Both the position numbers and the translations under genes were made by a program. The notes beneath the pieces are model-generated. The model worked only from the letters and a program-made list of their open reading frames with translations. It was not told where the DNA came from and did no database searches. Below, piece after piece: positions 48,643 to 62,008 of a stretch of 64,000 nt of DNA; the stretch's first letter is position 1; each line of letters starts with the position of its first letter. Where the stretch lies: assembly GCA_902611175.1 (NCBI GenBank), contig CACLYQ010000002.1, forward strand, positions 30,459 through 94,458. The letters run 5' to 3'. The stretch is from an uncultured Pelagibacteraceae bacterium (GTDB lineage: Bacteria > Pseudomonadota > Alphaproteobacteria > Pelagibacterales > Pelagibacteraceae).

Positions 48643-50414
48643 AATCTTATAATATTATAGATCATGAATACGATGTCGTAGTCCTCGGTGCTGGAGGTTC
48701 TGGCCTAAGAGCTGCGGTTGGCTTAAGTGAAGCTGGATTAAAAACTGCATGCATTTCTAAAGTCTTTCCAACCAGAAGTCATACATCAGCTGCCCAAGGT
48801 GGGATTTCAGCAGCCCTTGGAAATATGGGAGAAGATGATTGGCGTTGGCATATGTACGATACTGTAAAAGGAGCAGATTGGTTAGGCGATCAAGATAGTA
48901 TTGAATATTTGTGTAAGGAAGCTCCAAAAGCAGTATTAGAATTAGAAAAGTATGGTGTTCCTTTTAGCAGAACAGAAGACGGAAAAATTTATCAAAGACC
49001 ATTTGGAGGAATGACAAAAAATTATGGAAATGGAATTGTACAAAGAACTTGTGCTGCAGCAGACAGAACTGGTCATGCAATTCTCCATACATTGTATGGT
49101 CAAGCACTTAAACATAATACAGAATTTTTTATTGAATATTTTGCATTAGACTTAATTATGAAAAATGGACAATGCAAAGGTTTAATTGCTTGGAATTTAA
49201 ATGATGGAACAATTCATCGTTTTAGATCTCATATAACAATTATAGCCACAGGGGGATATGGGAAGGTGTATTACTCAGCAACATCTGCACATACTTGTAC
49301 TGGTGATGGTAATGCAATGGTATTAAGAGCTGGATTACCTCTTCAAGATATGGAGTTTGTACAATTTCACCCAACAGGAATATATGGACACGGAACACTT
49401 ATTTCTGAAGGTGTAAGAGGTGAAGGTGGATATTTGGTAAACTCTAAAGGTGAAAGATTTATGGAAAGATATGCTCCCAACGCTAAAGATCTTGCATCAA
49501 GAGATGTAGTTAGCAGATCAATGTCTATTGAAATCAATGAGGGAAGAGGTGTTGGTAAAGATCAAGACCATGTTCATTTATATTTAAGTCATTTAGATAA
49601 AAAAGTTATTGAAGATAGATTACCAGGCATTACTGAGGCAGCAAGATTATTTGCAAATGTAGATGTAACCAAAGAACCAATACCAGTTGTTCCAACAGTT
49701 CATTATAATATGGGTGGTATACCAACGAATTATAAAGCTGAAGTTTTAACTGTAAACGGATCTCAAAAAACAGTCCCAGGTTTGATGGCGATTGGTGAGG
49801 CCGCGTGCGTATCTGTGCATGGAGCAAATAGATTAGGTTCAAATTCACTTATTGACTTGGTTGTTTTTGGAAGAGCTGCAGCAAAGAGAGCAGCGGAATT
49901 GGTAAAACCTGGAACGCCTCACGAAGAAGTTAGTGAAAGCGAAACTGAAAAATGTCTAAATAGATTTGATAAACTAAGGTATGCAGAGGGAGATAATGGA
50001 ACAGCTGAACTTAGACTGGCGATGCAAAAAACAATGCAGTCTAAATGTGCTGTATTTAGAACTGAAAAGAATCTTAAAGAGGGTGTAGATGAGATCAGAA
50101 AAACATATGACGGCATGGAAACGATTTCTGTTAAAGATAAATCGTTGGTATTCAATACTGATTTAGTTGAGACTTTAGAATTTGATAATTTAATTAGACA
50201 AGCGATAACAACTGTAGATTCTGCATATCACAGAAAAGAAAGCAGAGGAGCTCATGCTCGTGAGGATTATCCGAAAAGAAATGATGAAAAATTTATGAAA
50301 CATACATTATCTTGGTGTGATGGAAAAAATACTAAAATTGAATACAGAGATGTACATACTTCAACATTAACAAATGAAGTCCAATATTTTCCTCCACAAG
50401 AAAGAGTGTATTAA
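48639..50414 (+). CDS. sdhA: Succinate dehydrogenase flavoprotein subunit
   Basis: [61 protein letters not shown]. Confidence 0.97.
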   Translation: MKSYNIIDHEYDVVVLGAGGSGLRAAVGLSEAGLKTACISKVFPTRSHTSAAQGGISAALGNMGEDDWRWHMYDTVKGADWLGDQDSIEYLCKEAPKAVLELEKYGVPFSRTEDGKIYQRPFGGMTKNYGNGIVQRTCAAADRTGHAILHTLYGQALKHNTEFFIEYFALDLIMKNGQCKGLIAWNLNDGTIHRFRSHITIIATGGYGKVYYSATSAHTCTGDGNAMVLRAGLPLQDMEFVQFHPTGIYGHGTLISEGVRGEGGYLVNSKGERFMERYAPNAKDLASRDVVSRSMSIEINEGRGVGKDQDHVHLYLSHLDKKVIEDRLPGITEAARLFANVDVTKEPIPVVPTVHYNMGGIPTNYKAEVLTVNGSQKTVPGLMAIGEAACVSVHGANRLGSNSLIDLVVFGRAAAKRAAELVKPGTPHEEVSESETEKCLNRFDKLRYAEGDNGTAELRLAMQKTMQSKCAVFRTEKNLKEGVDEIRKTYDGMETISVKDKSLVFNTDLVETLEFDNLIRQAITTVDSAYHRKESRGAHAREDYPKRNDEKFMKHTLSWCDGKNTKIEYRDVHTSTLTNEVQYFPPQERVY

Positions 50415-51187
50415 TGGTTCAATTAAATTTACCACAAAACTCAAAAGTTAATAAAGGTAAATATTTTAAAGACAAAACCGGTTCAAAGAATATCAGAAAA
50501 GTAAATGTTTATAGATGGGATCCATCCACTGGAGAGAATCCAAGAATAGACACATATGAAGTAGATATGGATAATTGTCCATCTAAAGTTTTAGACATAC
50601 TAAATAAAATTAAAAACGAAATTGATCCAACACTTGCATATAGAAGATCTTGTGCGCATGGAGTTTGTGGTTCTTGTGCAATGAATATGGGTGGAAAAAA
50701 TGGTCTTGCATGTACTAAACCACATGCAGAAATTAAGGGAGATATAGATATATACCCTTTGCCTCACTTAAAAGTAAAAAAAGATTTAATAGGAGACTTA
50801 AGTGGATTATATAAACAATACCAATCCATTGAACCTTGGTTAAAAAATAATTCAAAAAGTGAAACAACAGAAATTCATCAATCTCCAGAAGATAGAGCTA
50901 AACTTGATGGAGCTTATGAATGTATAATGTGTGCTTGTTGTTCTACTTCATGTCCTAGTTATTGGTGGAATGGCGACAAGTATTTAGGTCCTGCAGTTTT
51001 ATTACAAGCTTATAGATGGATAATGGATAGCAGAGACGAAGATAGAAAGGAAAGACTTCAAAAGGTTGCAGATGAACTTAAGCTTTATAGATGCCATACG
51101 ATTTTGAACTGCACTAACGCATGTCCAAAAGGATTAAATCCAGCAAAAGCTATCGCTGAGATAAAGAAAATGCTTGCAACCACATAA
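50414..51187 (+). CDS. sdhB: Succinate dehydrogenase iron-sulfur subunit
   Basis: [59 protein letters not shown]. Confidence 0.97.
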   Translation: MVQLNLPQNSKVNKGKYFKDKTGSKNIRKVNVYRWDPSTGENPRIDTYEVDMDNCPSKVLDILNKIKNEIDPTLAYRRSCAHGVCGSCAMNMGGKNGLACTKPHAEIKGDIDIYPLPHLKVKKDLIGDLSGLYKQYQSIEPWLKNNSKSETTEIHQSPEDRAKLDGAYECIMCACCSTSCPSYWWNGDKYLGPAVLLQAYRWIMDSRDEDRKERLQKVADELKLYRCHTILNCTNACPKGLNPAKAIAEIKKMLATT

Positions 51188-51207
51188 TTACTTATTTAAA
51201 TACATCC

Positions 51208-53668
<2,461 letters not shown>

Positions 53669-53671
53669 TTA

Positions 53672-54832
53672 ATGAATATTCACGAACACCAAGCAAAGAA
53701 TATACTTAGAAAATATGGAGCTAAAGTTCCGGATGGAGTTTATGCTCTAGATGTAAATGAATTATTGGAAAAAGCTAAAAATCTTAAAACTGATAAATAT
53801 GTGTTGAAAGCACAAATTCATGCCGGAGGCAGAGGTAAAGCTGGTGGAGTTAAAATAGTAAATGATTTAAAAAGTCTTGAAACAGAAGCAAAATCCTTAC
53901 TTGGAAAAAAATTAATCACTCATCAGACAGGACCTAGTGGAAGAATTGTTAAAAGATTATATGTCGAAGTTTCATCTAAAATTGAAAAAGAATTTTATTT
54001 GTCTTGTGTTGTAGATCGTGCAAGTTCAAAGATAGCTTTTATCTCAAGTGATCAAGGGGGTATGGATATAGAGGAAGTCGCTATCAAATCTCCTGAGAAA
54101 ATTTTAACAACTAAAGTAGATTTAGATAACGAAATATCTGATGAAAATTGTAATAAAATAATAAGTATTTTTAATCTAGATGAAGAGACAAATGAACAAG
54201 GAATTAGTCTAATCAAGTCCATATACAAATTATTTATAGAAACGGATGCTAATCTAATTGAAATTAATCCTTTAATTTTAACAAAAGAAAAAGAGTTGAT
54301 TTGTTTAGATGCAAAAATGAATTTTGATGGAAATGCTTTATTCAGGCATCCAGAGCTAATTGAGCTGAGAGACCTTAATGAAGAAGAAGAAACAGAGATA
54401 GAAGCTAGCAAGCATGATTTAGCATATATTAAACTTGATGGAACAATTGGATGCATGGTTAATGGAGCCGGGCTTGCAATGGCAACTATGGACATAATTA
54501 AATTATATGGAAAGGAACCAGCAAATTTTTTAGATGTTGGTGGTGGGGCTTCTAAAGAAAAAGTGGCAGCTGCTTTTAAAATAATTTTATCAGATAAAAA
54601 TGTTAAAGGAATATTGATTAATATTTTTGGCGGAATAATGAGATGTGATGTTCTTGCCCAAGGTGTTGTGGATGCAGCAAAAGAAATAAAAATGAATGTT
54701 CCTTTAGTTGTAAGATTGGCCGGAACAAACTTTGAAGAGGGAAAAAAAATACTTGATAATTCAGGTCTCGAGTTAATTTCTGCATCAGATTTATCGGATG
54801 CTGCTAAAAAAATTGTAGAGGCTACCAAATAA
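53672..54832 (+). CDS. sucC: Succinyl-CoA synthetase beta subunit
   Basis: [50 protein letters not shown]. Confidence 0.97.
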   Translation: MNIHEHQAKNILRKYGAKVPDGVYALDVNELLEKAKNLKTDKYVLKAQIHAGGRGKAGGVKIVNDLKSLETEAKSLLGKKLITHQTGPSGRIVKRLYVEVSSKIEKEFYLSCVVDRASSKIAFISSDQGGMDIEEVAIKSPEKILTTKVDLDNEISDENCNKIISIFNLDEETNEQGISLIKSIYKLFIETDANLIEINPLILTKEKELICLDAKMNFDGNALFRHPELIELRDLNEEEETEIEASKHDLAYIKLDGTIGCMVNGAGLAMATMDIIKLYGKEPANFLDVGGGASKEKVAAAFKIILSDKNVKGILINIFGGIMRCDVLAQGVVDAAKEIKMNVPLVVRLAGTNFEEGKKILDNSGLELISASDLSDAAKKIVEATK

Positions 54833-55708
54833 ATGTCGGTGTTAGTCAATAAAAATACGAAGTTAATTTGCCAGGGTTTTACAGGTAGTCACGGAACTTT
54901 TCATTCGGAGCAAGCAATTAAATATGGAACAAATTTAGTCGGAGGGGTCACACCAAAAAAAGGTGGTCAAACTCATCTAGATAGACCAGTATTTAATACA
55001 GTAAAAGAAGCAGTCGATAAAACTGGTGCCAATGCAACTATGATTTATGTTCCTGCGAAATTTGCATCTGCAGCTATCATAGAAGCCATTGAAGCTAATT
55101 TAGAATTAATTGTTTGTATTACTGAGGGAATACCAGTTCTTGATATGATTAAGGTTAAAAAAAAATTACTTAATTCAAAATCAAGATTAATCGGTCCCAA
55201 TTGTCCAGGGATAATTACTCCTGATGAATGCAAGATTGGAATAATGCCAGGAAATATCCATAAAAAGGGTTCTGTTGGTATTGTATCAAGATCTGGAACG
55301 TTGACCTACGAGGCTGTCGCACAAACTACAGAGAATGATTTGGGCCAATCAACATGTATAGGTATAGGTGGTGATCCAATAAATGGCACAAATTTTATTG
55401 ATTGCTTAGATTTATTTTTAAAAGATGAGGAAACTAAATCAATTTTAATGATTGGTGAAATAGGCGGATCAGCTGAAGAAGAAGCAGCTGAATTTGTAAA
55501 AAATCATGACATAAAAAAACCCATGGTTGGTTTTATAGCAGGAGTTACAGCACCACCGGGTAGAAGAATGGGACATGCTGGTGCCATAATATCAGGTGGT
55601 AAAGGTGGGGCCAAAGATAAAATCAAAAAAATGGAAGATTGTGGCATAGAAGTAGCCACATCACCTTCAGAAATTGGAAAAACATTGTTAAATAAATTGT
55701 CCAATTGA
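54833..55708 (+). CDS. sucD: Succinyl-CoA synthetase alpha subunit
   Basis: [53 protein letters not shown]. Confidence 0.97.
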   Translation: MSVLVNKNTKLICQGFTGSHGTFHSEQAIKYGTNLVGGVTPKKGGQTHLDRPVFNTVKEAVDKTGANATMIYVPAKFASAAIIEAIEANLELIVCITEGIPVLDMIKVKKKLLNSKSRLIGPNCPGIITPDECKIGIMPGNIHKKGSVGIVSRSGTLTYEAVAQTTENDLGQSTCIGIGGDPINGTNFIDCLDLFLKDEETKSILMIGEIGGSAEEEAAEFVKNHDIKKPMVGFIAGVTAPPGRRMGHAGAIISGGKGGAKDKIKKMEDCGIEVATSPSEIGKTLLNKLSN

Positions 55709-55738
55709 AAACAAAATTTAGTATTATAATAAAATAAA

Positions 55739-58636
55739 ATGAGTTCTCCTAAAAATCTGGAATATAAAAAAACATCATTTCTAAATAAGGCCAATAGTGC
55801 ATTTATTGAGGAAATGTACTTAAAATTTATAAATAAAGATCCATCTCTTTCTGAAAGTTGGATTGAATATTTCTCAAGTGTAGATGAGGATATGAAGATA
55901 TTAGTCGACGAGATAAATGGACCGTCGTGGAAACCTTTTTCAAAAAAAATTAATATTGAGGATGTCGAGAAAACAGCTAAAGAAAATGAAAAAAACAAAG
56001 AAAATTCTAGCAAGTTTAATTTCCAAGTAATTGCAAATTCAAATAAAAATTCAATAAGTGCTGTAGCCTTGATAAGAGCTTATCGCTTAAGAGGGCATCT
56101 ATTATCAAAATTAGATCCTTTAGAATTGATGAAGTCCGAATATTTAGACGAATTACATCCTGAGTACTATGGTTTTAAAAAAGAAGATTATGACAAAGAA
56201 ATTTTTCTTAACGGAATTATAAACAAAAAAAGTGCAAATATTAAAGAAATACTTAAGTTTTTAAAAAAAACTTATTGTGGTCCCATAGGTTATGAATATA
56301 TGCATATTTCAAATCCGACTGAAAGAAAGTGGTTTAGAGATAGGGTTGAAAAAGATGAAAATGCACTCAAGTTTACAAAAAATGGAAAGCAAGCAATTTT
56401 AAATAAATTAATACAAGCAGAGGGATTTGAAAAATTTTTAAATACAAAATATGTTGGTACTAAAAGATTTGGTTTAGATGGTGGAGAAAGTCTAATACCT
56501 GCTCTTGAGCAAATTATAAAAATTGGAGGACAATCTAAAATAAAAGAAGTTAAAATAGGAATGTCACATAGAGGAAGACTAAATGTTTTAGCAAACGTGT
56601 TACAAAAATCTTATAAAAGAATTTTTAATGAATTTGCTGGTGAAATGGATGGATCAGAAGATGGTGCTGGAGATGTAAAATACCATTTAGGAGCCTCATC
56701 TGATAGAGAATTTGATGGAAATCCTGTACATGTAAGTTTAACAGATAATCCTTCACACCTAGAGGCGGTTAATCCTGTTGTTCTTGGCCAAACTAGAGCT
56801 AAACAATTTTTTCACAAAGACAAACAAAGAAATAAAGTTATACCAATATTAATTCATGGTGATGCAGCATTTGCAGGACAAGGAATAGTAGCAGAGTGCT
56901 TTGCAATGTCTGGACTTCCTGGTCATAATACTGGAGGGACAATACATATTATTGTTAACAACCAAATTGGATTTACAACAAGTCCTAGATTTGCGCGATC
57001 TTCCCCTTATCCTTCTGACGTAGGTAAAATGGTCGATGCACCAATCATCCATGTTAACGGAGATGATCCTGAAGCAGTAGTTTACGCAACAAGAATAGCA
57101 ACTGAATTTAGATTAAAATTTAATCGCGATGTTGTAATTGATTTAATATGTTACAGAAGATTTGGACATAATGAAGGAGATGAGCCATCTTTCACCCAAC
57201 CACTTATGTACAAAAAAATTAGATCTCATCCGTCTACTATTAAAATTTATGGTGAAAAGCTTGTAAATGAAGGACTTTTTTCGAAACAAGATTTAGATCA
57301 ACAAATTATTGATTTTAAAAATTTATTAGATGATCAATTTAAGAATGCAAAAGATTATAAACCTAAAATTAGATGGTTTGAGGGAACTTGGTCGAGATAT
57401 AAACCCGAAAGAGGTAAAGATAAAAGAGGTGTAACTGGATCAGATTTGAAAATTTTAAATAATATTTCTGACAGAATACATGTTTTTCCAACCGATAAAA
57501 ATATTCATAAAACCATAACAAAAATTATGGAAAATAGAAAAAAAACTATTGATGAAGGCTCAGGTATTGATTGGGCAACAGCTGAGTCTTTAGCATTTGG
57601 TTCATTATTAGTTGAAGGTTATCCAGTAAGGTTAGTAGGTCAGGATTCTGGTAGAGGTACTTTTAGTCAAAGACATTCAGTTTTAAGAAATCAAATTGAT
57701 AATTCTAGGTATATACCTTTAAACAATATATCTAGTAACCAAAAAAATTTTGAGATTGTAGATAGTTTTTTATCTGAACTTGCAGTTTTAGGATTTGAAT
57801 ATGGATACAGTTTAGTAGAACCGAATACACTGACTATTTGGGAAGCTCAATTCGGTGATTTTGCAAATGGTGCTCAAGTAATCATTGATCAATTTATATC
57901 ATCTGGTGAAAGAAAGTGGAAACGAGCATCAGGACTAGTTATGTTATTACCTCACGGTTATGAAGGACAAGGTCCAGAACACTCCTCTGCAAGGTTAGAG
58001 AGATTTTTACAATTATGTGCAAATGATAATTTACAAGTTATGAATTGCACAACACCTGCAAATTATTTTCATGCTTTAAGAAGACAGATGCACCGCGATT
58101 TTAGAAAACCTTTAGTCATAATGACGCCTAAGTCACTTTTAAGAAATAAATATTGTGTATCAAATTTGGAAGATTTTAGTAAACAAAATTCTTTCCATAG
58201 AGTGCTATGGGATCATGCTAGAGATATTAAGCAAAAAGGGTTTATTAAGTTAAAAGACGACAAACAAATCAGAAAAGTGATATTGTGCTCTGGAAAAATT
58301 TACTTTGATCTTCTTGCGGCAAGAGAGAAATTAAAAACCAATGATGTGATTTTGTATAGAATTGAACAACTATATCCCTTCCCTGCAAAAAGTTTGGTTA
58401 AAGAGCTAAAACCATTTGCAAAAAATGCAAAGTTTTATTGGTGCCAAGAGGAGCCTAAAAATATGGGTGCTTGGTTTGCTGTTAGAGATTATATACAATG
58501 GACATTAGAGACTATTAAGGCTAAAAACAGTGCAATTTCTTACATTGGAAGAAGTCCAGATGCTACACCTGCTACAGGTTATGCAAGAAGACATAATTCT
58601 GAACAACAAGAAATTATAAATAAAGTATTTGAATAA
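55739..58636 (+). CDS. sucA: 2-oxoglutarate dehydrogenase E1 component
   Basis: GMSHRGRLNVLANVL, VHGDAAFAGQGIVAEC-like, CYRRFGHNEGDEPSFTQPLMYK, LLPHGYEGQGPEHSSARLERFLQLC. Confidence 0.97.
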   Translation: MSSPKNLEYKKTSFLNKANSAFIEEMYLKFINKDPSLSESWIEYFSSVDEDMKILVDEINGPSWKPFSKKINIEDVEKTAKENEKNKENSSKFNFQVIANSNKNSISAVALIRAYRLRGHLLSKLDPLELMKSEYLDELHPEYYGFKKEDYDKEIFLNGIINKKSANIKEILKFLKKTYCGPIGYEYMHISNPTERKWFRDRVEKDENALKFTKNGKQAILNKLIQAEGFEKFLNTKYVGTKRFGLDGGESLIPALEQIIKIGGQSKIKEVKIGMSHRGRLNVLANVLQKSYKRIFNEFAGEMDGSEDGAGDVKYHLGASSDREFDGNPVHVSLTDNPSHLEAVNPVVLGQTRAKQFFHKDKQRNKVIPILIHGDAAFAGQGIVAECFAMSGLPGHNTGGTIHIIVNNQIGFTTSPRFARSSPYPSDVGKMVDAPIIHVNGDDPEAVVYATRIATEFRLKFNRDVVIDLICYRRFGHNEGDEPSFTQPLMYKKIRSHPSTIKIYGEKLVNEGLFSKQDLDQQIIDFKNLLDDQFKNAKDYKPKIRWFEGTWSRYKPERGKDKRGVTGSDLKILNNISDRIHVFPTDKNIHKTITKIMENRKKTIDEGSGIDWATAESLAFGSLLVEGYPVRLVGQDSGRGTFSQRHSVLRNQIDNSRYIPLNNISSNQKNFEIVDSFLSELAVLGFEYGYSLVEPNTLTIWEAQFGDFANGAQVIIDQFISSGERKWKRASGLVMLLPHGYEGQGPEHSSARLERFLQLCANDNLQVMNCTTPANYFHALRRQMHRDFRKPLVIMTPKSLLRNKYCVSNLEDFSKQNSFHRVLWDHARDIKQKGFIKLKDDKQIRKVILCSGKIYFDLLAAREKLKTNDVILYRIEQLYPFPAKSLVKELKPFAKNAKFYWCQEEPKNMGAWFAVRDYIQWTLETIKAKNSAISYIGRSPDATPATGYARRHNSEQQEIINKVFE

Positions 58637-59911
58637 ATGAGTGAAAAAATATTAGTTCCAGTTTTGGGAGAAAGTATTACAGAGGCTACGGTCACGAAAT
58701 GGTTAAAGAAAAAGGGTGATAACGTAGTTGCTGATGAAGCTGTAGTAGAATTGGAAACTGACAAAGTAAACTTAGAAGTTCCTGCACCTGCAAGTGGCGT
58801 TATATCAGAGATCAACTCAAAAGATGGTGATACAGTTGAAGTTGGAACTGTACTAGGAATGATTTCAGAAGGTAGTGCTCTTAAAGAAGAAAAGGAAGCT
58901 GAGCCGATTAAAGGAAACGTTGAAAAAAATAATGTAATAAACTTAGAAATCGAAAAGAAAAAAGATACAAAAAAAACTCAAGAACCTTTATTGCTTGATG
59001 AAGAACCATTGGTATTAACCGATGAAGTTGAAGAAACCAAGACTATTAAACAAAATAAAACACTTTCTCCTGCTGTAAGAAAAATGGTTGTTGAAAATAA
59101 AATTAATTTAGATGAAGTAAAAGGGACAGGTAAAGATGGAAGAATTTTAAAAGGTGATTTAATAAGTTTAATGGGAGCTAACCCTCAACCTAACGAAAGA
59201 AAAATTCAATACGGTGAAGAAGAACGAATTAAAATGTCAAGACTAAGACAAACGATTGCTAAACGTTTAAAAGAGGCTCAAAATAATGCTGCTATGCTCA
59301 CAACGTTTAATGAGGTTGATATGTCAAATATAATTTCAATGAGAAAAGATAACCAGGAAGATTTCCAAAATAGTTATGGAATTAAACTTGGCTTCATGTC
59401 CTTTTTTGTGAAAGCTTGTATAGTAGGATTAAAATTATTTCCTGCAATAAATGCTGAAGTTGAAAATGATGAAATGGTTTACAAAAATTATTATAATGTG
59501 AGCTTTGCAGTAGGAACTGAAAAAGGATTAGTAGTTCCAGTATTAAAAAATGCTGATGAAATGTCTTTTGCAGACATTGAAAAAAACATAAAAGATCTGT
59601 CAGACAAAGCAAAAAATGGTAGTCTTACCATAGAGGATCTTCAAGGAGGAACGTTTACAATTAGCAATGGAGGCGTGTATGGATCAATGTTATCTACTCC
59701 TATTTTAAACCCTCCACAATCAGCAGTTCTTGGAATGCATAATATTGTTGAAAGACCTGTTGTTGTTGATGGTGAGATAAAGGCTAGACCTGTAATGTTT
59801 TTAGCATTGTCTTATGATCATAGAATAATTGATGGAAAAGAATCTGTAAGTTTTTTAAAAACTGTTAAAGAAAACTTAGAAGATCCAAGAAGGTTATTTT
59901 TAAATTTATAA
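58637..59911 (+). CDS. sucB: 2-oxoglutarate dehydrogenase E2 (dihydrolipoyl succinyltransferase)
   Basis: [38 protein letters not shown] lipoyl domain, [17 protein letters not shown]. Confidence 0.97.
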   Translation: MSEKILVPVLGESITEATVTKWLKKKGDNVVADEAVVELETDKVNLEVPAPASGVISEINSKDGDTVEVGTVLGMISEGSALKEEKEAEPIKGNVEKNNVINLEIEKKKDTKKTQEPLLLDEEPLVLTDEVEETKTIKQNKTLSPAVRKMVVENKINLDEVKGTGKDGRILKGDLISLMGANPQPNERKIQYGEEERIKMSRLRQTIAKRLKEAQNNAAMLTTFNEVDMSNIISMRKDNQEDFQNSYGIKLGFMSFFVKACIVGLKLFPAINAEVENDEMVYKNYYNVSFAVGTEKGLVVPVLKNADEMSFADIEKNIKDLSDKAKNGSLTIEDLQGGTFTISNGGVYGSMLSTPILNPPQSAVLGMHNIVERPVVVDGEIKARPVMFLALSYDHRIIDGKESVSFLKTVKENLEDPRRLFLNL

Positions 59912-59912
59912 T

Positions 59913-61310
59913 ATGTCAGAAAAATTTGATGTTACAGTAATTGGTGGTGGCCCTGGTGGTTATGTTTGTGCAATTAGATTGTCTCAACTTGGACTTAAAA
60001 CAGCATGCATAGAGTCTAGAGGATCTCTAGGGGGGACATGTTTAAATATTGGATGTATCCCATCAAAAAGTTTACTTAATTTATCTGAAAAATTTCACAG
60101 TGCTAAAAATTTTGAAAAAATTGGAATCGAGACTGGAGAAATAAAACTCAATTTAGATAAAATGATGAAAAATAAAGAAAAAGCTGTAACAGTTTTGACT
60201 AAAGGAGTTGAATTTTTATTCAAAAAAAACAAAGTCTCTTATTTTAAAGGCAAAGGTTCGTTTGAAAACGAGAATTCAATAAAAATTGAAGGCTTGGAAG
60301 GCACTAGAATAATTCAAACAGATAAAACAATAATAAGCACAGGATCAGAGCCAGTTTCATTGCCTGGAGTAGATTTTGATGAAGAGAGAATTCTTTCCTC
60401 AACCGGAGCCCTATCTATTCCCAAACTCCCCAATAAAATGATTGTTGTTGGTGGAGGATATATAGGATTGGAAATGGGATCAGTTTGGTCAAGACTTGGC
60501 ACTGAAGTCACAGTCATTGAATTTTTAGATCATATCACGCCTGGAATGGATCGAGATATTTCAAATGAATTTATGAAAATTTTAAAGAAGCAAGGTATAA
60601 AATTCAACCTTAATACTAAAGTTGATAAAATAACTAAAAACTCTAATGGTGTGACGGTTGAGACTTCACAAAATGATGGCCAAAAAGTTAAACATGATGT
60701 TGATGTTGTTTTAATTTCTGTAGGAAGAAGACCTTATACTAAAAACTTAAATTTAGAAAAAGTTGGTGTAAAGTTAGATGAAAAAGGAAGAGTTAAAGTA
60801 AATAAAAATTTTGAAACGAATGTTAAAAATATTTATGCAATAGGTGATGTTATTGATGGCCCAATGTTAGCCCACAAAGCTGAAGAGGAAGGAATAGCAG
60901 TTGCAGAATTAATAGCGGGCCAATCAGGTCATGTTAATTATGATATTATTCCTGGAGTTGTTTATACATCTCCCGAGGTTGCTTATGTTGGCAAAAGTGA
61001 AGAGCAATTAAAAAAAGAAAACATAGGTTATAAAATTGGTAAATTTCCTTTTATGGCAAATTCAAGGGCCAAAGCAATTGATGAGCCAGAGGGTTTTGTA
61101 AAAATTTTGGCAGACCAATCAACTGATAAAGTGCTTGGTGTTCATATAATTGGTCCTCATGCAGGAGAAATGATAGCTGAGATGGCTGTCGCAATGGAAT
61201 TTGGAGCTAGTTCCGAAGATATTGCAAGAACATGTCACGCACACCCAACATTTTCAGAAGCTATAAAAGAAGCAGCATTATCAGTAGATAAAAGACAAAT
61301 CCACTCTTAA
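59913..61310 (+). CDS. lpdA: Dihydrolipoyl dehydrogenase
   Basis: VIGGGPGGYVCAIRLSQLGL, GGTCLNIGCIPSKSLL, CHAHPTFSEAIKEAAL. Confidence 0.97.
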   Translation: MSEKFDVTVIGGGPGGYVCAIRLSQLGLKTACIESRGSLGGTCLNIGCIPSKSLLNLSEKFHSAKNFEKIGIETGEIKLNLDKMMKNKEKAVTVLTKGVEFLFKKNKVSYFKGKGSFENENSIKIEGLEGTRIIQTDKTIISTGSEPVSLPGVDFDEERILSSTGALSIPKLPNKMIVVGGGYIGLEMGSVWSRLGTEVTVIEFLDHITPGMDRDISNEFMKILKKQGIKFNLNTKVDKITKNSNGVTVETSQNDGQKVKHDVDVVLISVGRRPYTKNLNLEKVGVKLDEKGRVKVNKNFETNVKNIYAIGDVIDGPMLAHKAEEEGIAVAELIAGQSGHVNYDIIPGVVYTSPEVAYVGKSEEQLKKENIGYKIGKFPFMANSRAKAIDEPEGFVKILADQSTDKVLGVHIIGPHAGEMIAEMAVAMEFGASSEDIARTCHAHPTFSEAIKEAALSVDKRQIHS

Positions 61311-61313
61311 TAA

Positions 61314-61958
61314 TTATTTTTCTACATTCAATAAAGCAAATCTTTTAAATTTTTCTTCAAGGTTTATTTTATTATTATTTGCAAAGTCTTTTATTGCTTT
61401 CTCAACACTTTCAATTTTTGTAATACCTGCAAAATCATCGCAAACAATTTTAGAGTTATTTTTCATATTTTCATAAAGTTTTTGTAAATCACTTAAAACT
61501 GTATCGTAACTATGGCCTCCATCTAAAAATACGAAATCAATTTCACTTAAAGGGACTTTTTCTAAAGTCACCCTTGTGTCTCCTTCTATTAGCTCGATAT
61601 TTTGTGAAAATTTCTTTAAAAAATTTTGAACAGATATCTTTGAATTTAAATTTTCTTTTTTTATGAAATTATAATAGATAGTTTTAAGTGGATTCGAAAA
61701 CTTTTGATTTTCAAGAAATTTAGGTTCTATCTCATCTACACTTGATGTTTTAGTAGACCCAAATAAATCTAATCCGTAATATCTAAAATCACTACCAAAA
61801 TTTGTCTTTAACAATTCACATATATTTCTTGATGTAACACCACAAAAAACACCAATTTCTAGAACATTTTTTGGCTTATATTCCTCAACTAAACTCAAAA
61901 AATTATCCCCATAAGGTTTTTTTAAACCTGATTTTCTCCAGTAATATTTATATTTCAT
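61314..61958 (-). CDS. Class I SAM-dependent methyltransferase (Methyltransf_24-like)
   Basis: NVLEIGVFCGVTSRNICELL, IDFVFLDGGHSYDTVLSDLQKL. Confidence 0.8.
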   Translation of the reverse strand: MKYKYYWRKSGLKKPYGDNFLSLVEEYKPKNVLEIGVFCGVTSRNICELLKTNFGSDFRYYGLDLFGSTKTSSVDEIEPKFLENQKFSNPLKTIYYNFIKKENLNSKISVQNFLKKFSQNIELIEGDTRVTLEKVPLSEIDFVFLDGGHSYDTVLSDLQKLYENMKNNSKIVCDDFAGITKIESVEKAIKDFANNNKINLEEKFKRFALLNVEK

Positions 61959-62008
61959 TTGATCTATTTATATATTTTTAAGATATAAAAAACTAAAATT
62001 AAATATTT

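Noticed and set aside
54052-54849. 265-aa antisense ORF over sucC
   Set aside because: Lies wholly antisense to the highly conserved sucC; Ser/Ile/Leu-rich composition typical of a mirror-frame ORF in AT-rich coding DNA.
55504-56013. 169-aa antisense ORF over the sucD/sucA junction
   Set aside because: Overlaps two strongly supported CDS on the opposite strand.
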